DNA of 64,000 nt, from NCBI GenBank assembly GCA_021186555.1, contig JAJKFL010000002.1, forward strand, positions 32,966,089 through 33,030,088, written 5' to 3'. A program made the position numbers and the translations under genes. Every line of letters starts with the position of its first letter. Position 1 is the stretch's first letter. This document shows positions 1 to 14,690 of this stretch, piece after piece. This stretch comes from Reticulitermes speratus (lineage: Eukaryota > Arthropoda > Insecta > Blattodea > Rhinotermitidae). Below the pieces are notes generated by a model. It did not search any database. It was not told where the DNA came from and saw only the letters and a program-made list of their open reading frames with translations.

Positions 1-520
1 TATGAAAAAGACATATAAATGGTTCTGTAAGTTTTTTTTTTAGGTTACTGACTTTATCTTTACCCTTGAAGGTGCAACACATTTCCTAAAATCTATCCTT
101 CTTGACATGTCAACATTCTGTAACTTTTTTGCTTAGCTGTACTGATTCTGTATATTGACACATACATGTTTCACTCTTAGATGAGCAACAGGGGCAAGCT
201 CATTGTGTAAATTTGTTAATACATTCACTTATTTTGTTGTAAGAAATTGGCTTCAGACTTGGACACACAGCTGTTGCATTGTATTTTATTTATTGATTTA
301 TTTATTTTTACTTTTTCAGATTGTATCCATTGGCAGAAATGTTTAACAAAAGGAGCTTGTGAAATTGTCGAGTATGATTATTTGGTCATTGTTGAGACTT
401 GAATGGTTTTTAGAAAAAGTGAAGTTACATTGTTATAATGTTTCTTCCATTTTTGCAGCATTGTCAGATTGTCTAGTTAGTACTTTAACAATACAGTGAC
501 ATTTTACTGTCTTGTTGCAG
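1..520 (+). other. Smox intron, 3' part
   Basis: AT-rich intron upstream of the first visible Smox exon. It ends in a pyrimidine-rich stretch and the acceptor cttgttgcag at 511-520. I see no other gene or recognisable repeat. The MH1-coding exons and the start codon must lie upstream of the window. Confidence 0.7.
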
Positions 521-817
521 CATTACCAGCAATTCTAGTTCCCCGTCACGCAGCTCCAAGTGAGGATTGTCAGTCATCCCTGTTTCCTTCAGCTGGTAGT
601 GGTGGGGAGTTGAGGAGTTCAGTGCCAGAGAATACACAGTTCCCAAGCCCTGTGGGTGGTGGGGGCACTGGTTCAAATAATTTAGGCACTTTTCTGCAGC
701 ACTCTCCCATCACAAGCCCCACCCTGGAGCCCCCCCGGCCCCTTCCAACTACCGAGACACCCCCACCAGGGTACATGTCTGAGGATGGAGACAATGTTGA
801 CCATAATGACAATATGA
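521..817 (+). CDS. Smox: Smox (SMAD2/3 orthologue), linker exon
   Basis: Encodes the linker of the activin/TGF-beta receptor-regulated Smad, a cytoplasmic-to-nuclear transcription factor. The translation starts LPAILVPRH, as in SMAD2/3 linkers, and holds ETPPPGYMSEDGD near its end. That is the conserved PY-type motif with a TP phosphosite; in the family it is the target of CDK and MAPK phosphorylation and WW-domain ubiquitin ligases. Further SP sites (FPSP, ITSP) precede it. Acceptor ag is at 519-520 and donor gtaagt at 818. The exon opens with two bases completing a codon and ends after one base of the next, matching the exon at 3830. The middle of the linker (PSAGSGGEL...) is lineage-specific. 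No lesion is seen. Confidence 0.93.
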
Positions 818-3182
818 GTAAGTTTAAAATTTTGGAATTACAGTCCTCCAGTAAAACTTTGCTGTAATTCTTCAATGATGTGAACAAAATAACTGTTCAT
901 AAGGATGTGTAAAAAATCATAATCTAGGAATGACAAAGTTGCCAAAATATGGTACTAATGTTGAAGTTGCTTGTACTTGTGGTATTCATGAGAATACAGT
1001 GCAGTAAAACCTTATTAACTGAAAGTGCTCAGAACTGAAGAATTGGGCTCTGAATTATCCAATATTTTCTGTGCACACTTACCTGTTATGTGGTTGGTTG
1101 AAAGTCCTGATGTTACATTGTAAGCTGTGACTTTTTTCCTTCATGGAAAAATTAGAAGATCCCCATCTTATAATTATATTTTAAATGCTTACTCCCTAAT
1201 TTAATACAATTTACATCAAAATGAACAACAGTAAACAGTAATTTTTATTTGCCAAACTTTTGATCTTTATTTTTTGTTTCCTAAAATAAGACTCAATTGA
1301 CCATTGTTTCAGAGAGTTCTTATATGTTTCTGACATGAAATGTTGGAAGTCCATCCATGACTTTGACAGTTCTGTCACTGGCAATGCTTGAGCTTTTGAC
1401 ATTCTAGCACAGACGCTGCCATTATTATATCTTTGTGAACTGGTTGCACTGGAAGCAACTGCATTTCATTCCCCTGTTCTTCTTCCACCCCTTCCCCCAC
1501 TTCACTTGCATTGTGCTTGCAGCTAGGGCTGTCAGACTTGTCTTTTGATTATCAGTGTTCAGGATTGGTCAGTCAGAGCTACTAGGACAGTTCATGGAAC
1601 CTTGCAGTTTCTCCCATTTGTAATTTTGTTTGTTTTTCTTAGTGTTGATTGCTCTCAGTTTGAGCAGTTGCCTTTCGTGAGTATTTTCTCTTCTTTTCAC
1701 TGACATTTCACCCCACTGGATGGACTAGGAAATGAATAATATAAAAAATACCATGTTACTTTTAAAAGTACGAAAGATATTGTTTCAGAATGTAACTTCC
1801 ATAGCAGTACAGAGCACATGCCATGGTTACTGTTTTCTCCACCAGGGCCATCACAGAGATAACTGAAAGTCAGCTAGGGTATACATTCAGTGCACTTGCA
1901 CTACACCTGAGTTTGGTTACCTCTGCAAAGGTCATGCTGTAATGTGGAGTCTGTTGTTGTCTGTCATGGACAGGATATGCTGCTCAGGATCAACTGCTTC
2001 CACAATAAATTCTGGGAGTTCCATGGTGGCTGATGTTAAAACAAGACAAATGTTTATGCAGATTATCCATAAAATAATAAAATATTTCGAATTTCTCAAC
2101 TTTTGTAATCGGAGAGCTGTAATATGGCTTTATATTGCAGAATAACTGTACTTTGATTTAACCACATTAAAAGTATGCAAGATCCTATGTTTAAAGCTGA
2201 GGAACATCACGTGCTTCAGGTGTATGGTATAGTGAAACTTAGATTTTTCTGTTCCATGTATCTGTGTTTTCCTTGATTCTGCACATGTTTGTATTGGTCC
2301 CACCATACTTCACATAAAAACAGTGTTATATCGTCCTGGAATATATGTTTGTGCTTTGTCCTGCTTTATCCCTGGTTCCTTGGTAATACATTCCAGTTGA
2401 GCATAAATTGGCCTGTTGCTGTCATTTTAAGTGCATTTAATTGGAAATTGAGGGGAAAAAAGATTTTGAGTTATAATTTCCTATGTCCATTGCGTTGTGT
2501 ATATATTGTGTCAAGGTTGTGCCAGCGGAGCAGAGCCATGTTTCAATACTGACGCCAAGCCTCTGCTGTGACACATGACTTTTGATGCGCATTGTCAAGA
2601 GACTGCAAGTTCCATGTGTTTATTAAATTGCTGCATTAGTGTTACTTTCTGAATCTACTGCAGGTGGAACTGGCAGACAGTTTTATTTTTTGGTTGCCAT
2701 TCAGTATAAGTGACTGGAGGGGCACTACTGTAGAATATTGCTGTACCATTCTTATACCATGGTGGTGTGGTTTAGACCAGTGCTGGTAGCTCACCTGGGT
2801 TGCTCCACTGTGAACAACATATGTGGAGAAAGTCCACTAGATGTGTAGAATGTGTGATGACTGCTGTTGTAGTATTGAGAACAAGGTATACAGGGTTCAG
2901 CGGAAAGTGAAGGAGTGGCAGCTCTAATGGACATGTGGAAAAAGTGAAGTAGATTACATTTTTCATACATTACAGTATTGATTTAGTGTATTTAATTTCA
3001 CTAGCTGTATAAATTTTCATTTCTGTAGTACACATTTTTCTTGATTTTATATTCATTTTAGATGGTATCTTCAGAAGCAAAAATTCAGGTTTCACTGACT
3101 TTGAATTAACTGATTTCAAATTAATGAGGTTTACTGCATATGTGTATGAATTAAATTTAGTAAACATAATATTATAGGAACA
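818..3182 (+). other. Smox intron, mostly unique sequence
   Basis: About 2.4 kb of AT-rich intron. Around 1001-1070 a fragment begins cagtaaaacctt, resembling the end of pogo/Tigger-type MITEs seen more completely at 9031 and 10904. Otherwise I see no gene, RNA or clear repeat until the tandem array at 3183. Confidence 0.5.
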
Positions 3183-4276
<1,094 letters not shown>

Positions 4277-4416
4277 TACCGGGTCATTCCCGGGGGTAAA
4301 GCAGCCGGGACGTGGCGTTGACCACCCACCCCCATCTAGCGCCCAGGTTAAAGAAAGAGTAGAGCTATACCTCTACTCCCCCTCTGGGCCTTCATGGCCT
4401 GTTCTAAGGTGAACTT
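4277..4416 (+). mobile_element. SINE family A, 3' part
   Basis: Shares its body with the fuller copy at 9826-10085: a cgggggtaaagcagccggg block, a gttgaccac block, then agagctatacctctactccccc. The tRNA-like head is absent, so this is a 5'-truncated copy. The piggyBac element begins just downstream, at the TTAA at 4428. Confidence 0.6.
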
Positions 4417-4773
4417 TACCTTCACTCTTAACACATTCACTGGTAAAGTCGACCTTGGTCAATTTAAGTATGTTTTAATTTGCCAGCGTCGACTTTAGTC
4501 GATCTAAAGTTTACTCAGCTTTTTTGCCTAAAATAGGCCACACACACAATTTCTGTCAGGAAACATATCTTACATCTTTATTAATCCCTATCTGATGTAA
4601 CTAGAAAAAATTTATGAATTTGGTCACGTACATTAGGGTAGAAAAATATCGTAAATATGTCACAACGTTTCTGTTTAGTCTTGAGCTGAGCAAGTGATTT
4701 GTGAGGCTGCAGTCAGTAGCGTGTTTCCTTTCTGTGAGGTTGTTTGTGAGTTTATTTATACATACAGTGCAAT

Positions 4774-5340
4774 ATGGATACTAGGAAAAGAAAATTGCTT
4801 AGAACTGAAGCAGAATAGTGGCTTCTATTGATGAGGAACTTGTGAATGACAGTGATTCAGACACAGATTGTGTCCCGGAAATATCGAGTAGTGAGGAGAG
4901 TGTAGATGAGAACGACAATTCAGACTCGGGGTCCAGGCCCTAGTGTAGACGGGTCTTGTAAAAAAGATCATCAACCAAGTATTCCACTCTTCACAGGAAA
5001 TCCAGCAGTACAAATTGCTGTTCAAAATGGAACAGATATGATGGAATATTTTGATAATTTCATCACTCCAGAACTCATTCAAATTGTTGTCAACCAGACA
5101 AATTTATATGCACAACAGATCGCGACAATGCCACGACCCGTTACTAAACATGCATATAGTGAACAATGGAAACCTATGACAATATATGAAATGAAGAAAT
5201 GTCTTGGTCTGATGTTCCTTACAGTTGTAATTCGAAAACCAAAATCAGAATGGTACCGGTCAACAAGAGGCATTTTACTAACGCCCATTTTTTCACAAAC
5301 GATGTCTAGGATCAGATTTCAGATTTTCCCAAGGACATGA
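4774..5340 (+). pseudogene. piggyBac transposase, N-terminal half
   Basis: An ATG at 4774 opens MDTRKRKLLRTEAE and meets a stop at 4816. In another frame the acidic N-terminal region typical of piggyBac transposases follows (DEELVNDSDSDTDC, EISSSEESVDENDNSDS). From 4906 the frame holds the dimerisation and insertion lobe, including MMEYFDNFITPELIQ, NLYAQQIA and MTIYEMKKCLGLMFL. It ends at MSRIRFQIF, the segment that normally leads into the catalytic core. Stop and frame changes show it is not functional. Confidence 0.85.
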
Positions 5341-6056
5341 TGGAAGAGGCAAAAAAGTTGACGAAGGGTGAGGTCACTTTTCATAGGAAGCAGGATGTAC
5401 TGTTGGTCATGCACCAAGATAAGAGACTCATAAACATGATTTCAACACTTCACACTGCAGCTGTGGTAGGTGACATGAGCAGATGTACTGGCGTCACAAA
5501 GAAAAAACCTAAATGCGTAGTAGATTACAATACACACATGCATGGTGTTGATACAGCTGACCAATACCTTGCCTATTACCCCTTCATCCATAAAACTGTA
5601 AAATGGCCTAAGAAAGTCTTTTTCTACCTTCTCCAGTGTGCACTTTTCAATAGTTATGTTGTATTTACAAAATCCAACCCTAATTCCCACAAATCATTCC
5701 TAGATTACTTAGTGGATGTCAGTGAAAATCTTATACACACAAGAGAAGATGTATCAACACCATCATCATCATTATCATTATCAGATGAGTCGCAAGACTC
5801 GAGCAGAACACCTATACCAACTCCACCGAAACGAGCCCCGAAAAGTGACCCACCTGGCAGGCTTCATGGAAAATTGGAAAACCATAAACTCGTGCATATC
5901 CCTCCTACAAAGAAAGACAAGACACCTACACGAAGATGTCGAGTGTGTATACGGAAAAATATCAAGAAAGAAACGAGATTTGTTTGCGCAAATTGTGGTG
6001 TTCCATTCCATCCAGAATGCTGCTACACACAATACCATACAATGAAGCATTACTAA
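5337..6056 (+). pseudogene. piggyBac transposase, C-terminal part with Cys-rich domain
   Basis: Begins after the internal deletion at KLTKGEVTFHRKQDVLLV and continues with DKRLINMISTLHTA and DYNTHMHGVDTADQYL. The last of these holds the third catalytic Asp of the family, in GVDxxD. Next comes KWPKKVFFYLLQCALFNSYVVF. The C-terminus is a Cys-rich zinc-binding domain (CRVCIRK, then FVCANCGVPFHPECC), which in piggyBac binds target or end DNA. The segment carrying the first two catalytic Asp residues (the PFRG and DNFFTS regions) is absent, so it cannot catalyse transposition. The frame itself is open for 239 codons. Confidence 0.88.
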
Positions 6057-6482
6057 AGGTGTGCTGAAAATTTCAAATTTTTGTCTCTTATAGTTTCCTC
6101 GTAATTGATTTTTTTATAAGATGACGCACTAGTTGTTTAACATTCAATGAATCCCTGGCAATTTAACACCCTCAGGGATTTAAATACCCGGCAGTGAAGT
6201 TGTTAAGGAATCTTGCAATAAAAATGTAACATGTAGTTGCTGTGAATGTGGATTTGCTGTAGCAACCAGAAGCTTAGTATAACTAATGATGAACACTGTA
6301 GCTTAGCCATATTTTTGTTAAGACCATATTTACCTGAATGTAAGATAACCCCCACTTTGCAATCTTCAGTTTTCAAAACAGGTTTAACTTTGTGGGCAGT
6401 TACAGGACTACCCTATGTTTTTCAGATGGATAAACGGGAAAATTCTCTCCTTATGTTCAAGTAAATATCGTATAAGGCTTTG

Positions 6483-6760
6483 TCAGAGTAGTCGATAGGT
6501 TAAGGGCTGGATGACCAGGATTTTATTTCCAGCAAGGACTGGGGGGGGGGGGGGGGGGTGAGGAGTGTACTATGTCTGATCTGTCTCGTGGACACGCTTA
6601 GTCTCTGAAATGATGGGTAATAGGAGCAATTTTCATGATGGTGAAGTGGTCAAGATGTGAAACTGACTGCAGTCCTCCATCTAGTGCTGAAGTGAAGAGT
6701 GAGTGGAGCTATACTTCCACTCCCCATGTGTTTTCATGATTTACATAGTTACACAGCACC
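6483..6760 (+). mobile_element. SINE family A, degraded copy
   Basis: Head resembles the tRNA-derived start of the family (ggttaagggctggatgacca, then a decayed B box). The body includes gtgaagtggtc, ctccatctagtgctgaag and gtggagctatacttccactcc, matching the copies at 4277 and 9826. A run of about 18 G interrupts it at 6541-6558. Confidence 0.6.
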
Positions 6761-7692
6761 AACTTTATCTTTACATGTCTAAAATGTCTATCACTTTGCA
6801 GTAAAATGTAATTGTGTTTAGTAAATTATAATAAATAGCAGTAGATATGCTTGTAAGGTTCAAAGTAGGTTATGTTCCAGCAATGCTTTTTGTTCTCTTA
6901 GTCTTTCGTTCACACATTAATATATAATTTTTGTACCATGTGTCATAAAAGTCTGCCTTGTGTGCAAGTGATTACAGCTGTTTAGGCAATGATAATGGTA
7001 CTTTGGGCTTGTAAAATCCACAGATCCATCACAGTACTCTTTATTTGATAAGTTTAGAGAGGTTTGCTCTAGTTTGGAGTAGAGTTTTAAGATCCCTCTA
7101 GCTGTTTTGCATCTGTCCTTGGCCCTGATGTTCATTTTGTTGGACATCAGATTGTAGTGTTGACATTGCTGACACGTACTGCTATGTCATGAAGGAGAAG
7201 CCTTTGAAAATGTGTACATTTGCTTGAGTTCTTGAATTGGTACTTTATATGATACAAAATAATCTTACCATTTCACATATAATTCAGCAGTATTGGTTTT
7301 TAGGTCTTTAATGTTGTGTGAAACAAAAATGGCTCTTTAAGGAATTTTTTGTCATATTTGATAAAAGCAGAACAAAGAGCAAGGGCAGTTTTTTTATTAG
7401 ATTGATTGCTGGAGAATCTTAATAATAGTCATTTCAATCCATAAGTTGCGTAACCTTTCTTTCTTGATATTGCAAATACTGTGCATTACATTTGTAACTT
7501 CAGGCTCAAGCTCAGCAACATCGTATTTATGATTTCCTATATCTTGCATTTTTCTGCAACACTGTAGCTATTTAGGCAAACTGACAGTGGCTTCTAAGGG
7601 TGATGACTGTCTTCAGTAATTGAGCAGTAGTGAAGACAAACGTGCATGACTTACATAGCTTTGTAATGAAGTTTTTTCTTATCCAGTCAGTG
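6761..7692 (+). other. Smox intron, no feature seen
   Basis: AT-rich unique-looking intron. No gene, RNA or repeat could be supported. Confidence 0.45.
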
Positions 7693-7694
7693 TA

Positions 7695-8657
7695 CAGGGT
7701 GGGCGAGAATTCACCGTACACCAACCAGTATGCAACCATAATCAATCATAATTAATTTGAATCACTTACGTACGTCTTGGTTACATGTCCAGTGGATCCG
7801 TATGTGCACCTTGATGCTGGACACACAAACGGATGCGCCTCCATGTCCTCTGTGACATACGTCGGAGCATTTTTCGAGTAATTGTGCGAAAGGCGTCTTC
7901 CACAGCTCTGCGCAAATCTTCGTTAGTGTTGTAGCAACACACACGCCACTCTTCCCTTGATAATACCCCACAACGAATTGTCTGGGGTGGTAAGGTCAGG
8001 ACTACGTGGTGGCCATGGCAATGGTGCCAGAGATGGTGAGCCACGGCCAATCCATCGGCCTGGAAAATGTTCGTTCAAAACATCGCGCACAGAAAGAGCG
8101 AAGTGTGCGGGTGCCCCATCGTGCTGCAGTCACACGTCATCCACGAGTCCTCTGTTTGAGCTGAGGTATGAGCCACGCCTCCAACATTGCCGAATAAGAT
8201 GCCGCATTCACCGGTCCATCGAAAAAGTAAGGTCCAATCAGATAATCTGATGTCATACCCGCCCATATCATCACATGCGGTGGATTATGTTCCAGCTCCT
8301 GCGTGAAATTGGGATTCTCCTTTGACCAGAACACCACATGTCTGTTGCGCTCACTGCGATAGATGTCACATTCATCACTGAAAAGAATACGGCATTTGAG
8401 AATGTGTCCAGTAGAGCACGGCATGATTCATAGCGCCGATCCATGTCGGCATCCGACAGTTCATTCACGAAAGTTGGGCGATACGGCCTCACATTCAAGT
8501 CTTTCTTCATGTGGTGTGCGGCGAATCACGTATGCACTGTCTTGGTCACTGTTGCCAAACTACCATTTTACATTGTAGTGCGTGCTGTGCTGTGTAAACT
8601 TAAATTGAGTCTGAGGTGCGTATTGTCTGGGTGTACGGTGACTTCTCGCCCACCCTG
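7695..8657 (-). mobile_element. Tc1/mariner-type element, copy A (5'-deleted transposase)
   Basis: Flanked by TA at 7693-7694 and 8658-8659. Ends are inverted repeats of about 27 bp starting cagggtgggcgaga. The transposase lies on the minus strand, broken across frames. Visible parts are FSDEC (first catalytic Asp), HVVFWSKENPNFTQELEHNP, PHVMIWAGMTSDYLIGPYF, LQHDGAPAHF (second Asp) and WPPRSPDLTTPD (third Asp). The spacing of about 45 residues between the second and third Asp is longer than in DD34D mariners and nearer to DD41D-type insect elements. The N-terminal DNA-binding half is missing. A sister copy with the same deletion lies at 26714-27682. Confidence 0.88.
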
Positions 8658-8659
8658 TA

Positions 8660-9028
8660 CATATGTGTACCTTATTTACTTCCATATAGGTCATTCTATT
8701 TTGAGTCTCCCTCTGAAGGTGAGTGTAACCTCTACATATTCAGGTTCTGATTTATGATATGCAATATTTGATGTTTGCAATGCACATCACAATAGTTCAT
8801 GTGACCTTGCTCTGGCAATGAGTAATGTTTAGGATATTAAATTTCTAATATGAACTATTTAATTGAAATGTGAAGAAATACATAAAGAAAATATTTCATT
8901 GCAGATTTTCTTTTTAAAATGCAACATATATGTACAGTATTTTAAACAGACACTTCAAATTGCTACAACAAATACAGGCTGTGTACACAATAAAATATCT
9001 AGCATACTCATTGTATGTAAAATTAGTG
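8660..9028 (+). other. Smox intron, no feature seen
   Basis: AT-rich spacer between the mariner-type element and the pogo-like MITE. Nothing recognised. Confidence 0.45.
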
Positions 9029-9030
9029 TA

Positions 9031-9637
9031 CTGTAAAACCTTGCTAATCTGGATCATCTGAATTTAAGATATGGCTTATTCTTTTCAGCTGTGGACCATA
9101 TCTGCAAGTTTCTCATTTGTTTATTTTCAGCCATACTGCCATGTTTTCTTGAGGATTCTTCCTCACACATTCAGATACTGTGTCCCCAAAGTATTTTTAA
9201 TTGTGCAGTGAAGAGGAAATATGTCTTTGATTACCATGTACTTTTGATCCATTAATCCAGGCATTGTGTCCAGATTGAGAGTACTGTTTCCTTGTAAAAG
9301 CAATCCCATTACAGGCCTGGACAGGCCCTTAGGGTTCCAGGAGGTTGAGGCTCCCAGATTTGTAGACAATCGGCACATGAAGGTGGTAAAGTTGTCAGCC
9401 CTACGCACCGGCCGCCTTTACCCCCCAGGAAATATTCCTGGTACGCATTTTTGTTAGAGGCTGAGTCGACCCCAATGCCATAGTGCGACCGGAAGGATTA
9501 TGTCAATGAAAAATTCCAATGACACCATCGGGAATCGAACCTGCGACCTTCCGGCTTGTAGTGCAGTGCCTCAACCAACTGCGCCACCGCGTGCCCCCCT
9601 GTTTCCTTGTACAAGCCAGAATAGTGAGGTTTTGCTG
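9031..9637. mobile_element. pogo/Tigger-like MITE carrying a SINE
   Basis: Ends are inverted: ctgtaaaaccttgctaatct on the left and, read inward from the right, cagcaaaacctcactattct. TA lies on both sides (9029-9030 and 9638-9639). This is the arrangement of pogo/Tigger-derived MITEs. Without the SINE inserted at 9301-9598 the element would be about 290 bp. Confidence 0.75.
9301..9598 (-). mobile_element. SINE family C, tRNA-derived, nested in a MITE
   Basis: On the minus strand the head reads gcggtggcgcagttggttga (A-box region) and then gcaggttcgattcccga (B box), a RNA polymerase III promoter pair. The body continues to the Smox-proximal end at 9301. It is bounded by 17-bp direct repeats at 9284-9300 and 9599-9615 (ctgtttccttgtaaaag, one mismatch). 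That is the target-site duplication expected from LINE-mediated insertion. Confidence 0.85.
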
Positions 9638-9825
9638 TATTGACAGAGAAAATCAGAACTATGCAATATACATGGTCATAAACCTAATTATGCATCTTCT
9701 CATGTCTCCTAGCAGCACACTGTGGCAGCTGCTACATTATGTATTGGAAAATGCTGGTATTGTTGTATTTTAACGTAACACATTCTGGTATATCAGTAGA
9801 GTGTGTGAAGAGAGTGATTCTAGTT

Positions 9826-10085
9826 TTTGTTGGTGTAATCGGATTACGACTCGCTGCGGGCTGGGTGGTCCAGGGTTCGAACCCTGGTGGGGGCGAGAAT
9901 TTCTGGACCCATCCAGACTGTCCCTGAGGCCCACCCAGCCTCCTGTCCAACAGGTACCCAGGTCGTTTGCTGGAGTAAAGCGGCTGGGGTGTGGTGTTGA
10001 CCACTCCCCCTGTTCTAGCACTGAGGTCAAGTATGGATAGAGTTATACCTCTGCCCTCTGTCTGCCTGCTTGGCATGTAATTGGG
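9826..10085 (+). mobile_element. SINE family A, fullest copy
   Basis: tRNA-like head with cgctgcgggctgggtggtcc followed by a perfect B box, ggttcgaaccc. The body runs through ggtaaagcggc-type, gttgaccactcccc and agagttatacctctgccctc blocks shared with the copies at 4277, 6483 and 14440. The intact B box makes it the least decayed member here. Confidence 0.75.
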
Positions 10086-10165
10086 TGACCTTTGCCATTA
10101 CCTGTGATTACAAAGGTACTAAGGAACTAATTTGTGGGATCTGAAATGATTTCAAATCCGGTTGA

Positions 10166-12530
<2,365 letters not shown>

Positions 12531-12575
12531 GCTCCTACATGTTTCGGCTATGTTTTGTAGCCATCATCAGGGAGC
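12531..12575 (-). ncRNA. Type I hammerhead ribozyme motif 1
   Basis: Read on the minus strand: GCTCC, then CTGATGA, a stem II hairpin (GGCTA/TAGCC), GAAA, a minimal helix III (C-AT-G), the triplet GTA and then GGAGC. GCTCC pairs perfectly with GGAGC as stem I, and the predicted cut follows GTA at 12536. One extra U lies between CTGATGA and stem II. Minimal type I hammerheads with a one-pair helix III are known from Penelope-like elements, so this is probably an element remnant in the Smox intron. The core looks intact; activity is untested. Confidence 0.75.
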
Positions 12576-12855
12576 CAGTATTGTACAGACATGAGCAGCG
12601 TGTTGTATGTCGATGAATGGTACTATGCACATTAGCTTTGTACACTACAATTAGTTATTATATAGTGCCAGTAAAATTATTCATTATGTAGTACAAGTAA
12701 AATTATTGAGGTTAAGCTGCATATATGTTATTAAAACACAGAATGTTAATATATAAAATATAAATATAAAGACTGTCTCCAAACATCTTGCAGTGTAAAA
12801 TAACTTCTATTTTTGGTGAGGTGGAGACCCAAGGCTATGATACCCAATGTTTATT

Positions 12856-13191
<336 letters not shown>

Positions 13192-14439
13192 AGCAGACCT
13201 GAAGTGGGAACATCAGGAATTGTTAGCTACTGCTAGTTGTACCTCACACTAGAGAACTAGCTTAGCTAATGGCACCAGGAGAAATTCTCAGCACAATAAC
13301 AGATATGAAAGAGGAATTTCTTCTGGTGCAGAACCTCGCAAGTGTTTTTACACGGGAGTGTATGCCTTTGCATATACTGAATAGTCAGCATGGATTGTCA
13401 AATGTTGGGGTGTACATAGAAGCTTTAAATAGAGAATTATAGAGACCAAGTGTACATGTTAAATGGAATGGACTTTTAAAGTGATGGCAATGTAAAGAGA
13501 AATTAATTTTTTAATTTTCTTTCTATTGGAGGGTCTGACTCTTGCATTAATTGCTGCACCCTTTTGCCAGTACACAGTGGGAGAAAGGAGACAGGAGTGA
13601 GTGAGTGAGTGATTGATGGACTGACACTGCTATCAGTTGACAGATCAAAAATTGAAACAATAGAATTTCTGTACAAACAGTGGTGATGTATTTGTAAAAC
13701 TCTTTGATATACATCTCATATAACAGTTTACAAAATAATGTTTGCTCTGTTTGGTACTGTAAATCATGTGGTAAGTCCCTATTCAACCTACTATGAGGTG
13801 TATTTCTGTATCGGTACCACTGTTTCACAGCAATAATTATTGTCATTTGACAATTTGACAGGTGGGATCAATGTTTTGTGTCTGTGGTAAATGTATTTCT
13901 GAATTGCTCCCTAATCTCTCTGTGGCTTTGAGTTTGTTCTTTGATAGTTCTTTATATATTGATATTTTTTGTACTGTGTTTTTGTTTTGTATTAAAGGAT
14001 GAAGTAGGAGACTTGCAATATGTTCGGATGATTATCATTGATAACCTCTTATTTGGTAGGAACTGCTGTATTTAGAGACAGTAAACAAACAGGAGCAACT
14101 TGTAGCATTTTTCAAGTACAAAGCTTAGTATATTTTGCACAGATGAAAATCATTATCTCTGCAGTGACTTATTTCAAAATGTGTGATCATCATCATGTCC
14201 TTTGCAGTTACATTTAATTTTCCTTGTTTATTTGTCATTTCAAGGGTACTGAATTGTAATATTTTTAATAATCTCTTGCTGTTAATGTGGATTTTTCTGT
14301 CAGTTGTGTGCATCATTCTGTGTTGTGTATGTTACACATACACATTTAATTCTTATGCTGAAGTAGCCCAGCATATGCGGGTTGATTAGTTTAAAATGAA
14401 ATTTTATGTCCCAGTGTAGAATAATGGGAGTTCAGGTAT
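13192..14439 (+). other. Smox 3' UTR region
   Basis: Sequence after the Smox stop. No AATAAA occurs close behind the stop. The first ones I noticed downstream are at 15866-15871 and 16395-16400, and an ATTAAA lies near 13993, so the UTR end cannot be fixed. Nothing else is recognised. Confidence 0.4.
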
Positions 14440-14690
14440 TTTAGTCAGTATAGTGGCTGGGTGACCAGTTCAATTCCTGGCAGGTTTAGGGATTTTTCTT
14501 TTTGTTGCCATGTCTAGACTGGTTCTCGAAACGGTCCAGCCTCCCTTGAAGTTGCTAATAGTCACAGTTCTGGGATAAAACAGCCAGGTTGTGAAGCTGG
14601 CCACTTGCATCAGTCTGGTGCTGTTCAGGATGTGTGGAGCTATGCCACTGCTCCCCCCTGTCGTGTTTAGTTAAACACAGGGACAGCATT
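14440..14690 (+). mobile_element. SINE family A, older copy
   Basis: The head gtggctgggtgaccagttca with the B box gttcaattcctgg aligns with the copy at 9826. The body has ctggttctcgaaacggtcca and gtggagctatgccactgctc blocks. It is more diverged than the 9826 copy. Confidence 0.65.

Larger units (their letters stand above)
4428..6206 (+). mobile_element. piggyBac transposon, internally deleted
   Basis: TTAA target duplications lie at 4428-4431 and 6203-6206. Inside them are imperfect inverted ends: cacattcactgg on the left and, read inward from the right, caacttcactgc. The interior encodes two parts of a piggyBac transposase, but the middle of the gene is missing. At about 1.78 kb it is shorter than autonomous relatives. 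The TTAA site and ends are clear, so it moved as a normal piggyBac and decayed or deleted later, or moved in deleted form with transposase supplied in trans. Confidence 0.9.

Noticed and set aside
570-887. Minus-strand frame over the Smox linker exon
   Set aside because: Shadow of the real + strand exon.
9840-9900. tRNA gene around the perfect ggttcgaaccc
   Set aside because: The body matches three other dispersed copies and no acceptor stem is seen; it is a SINE head.
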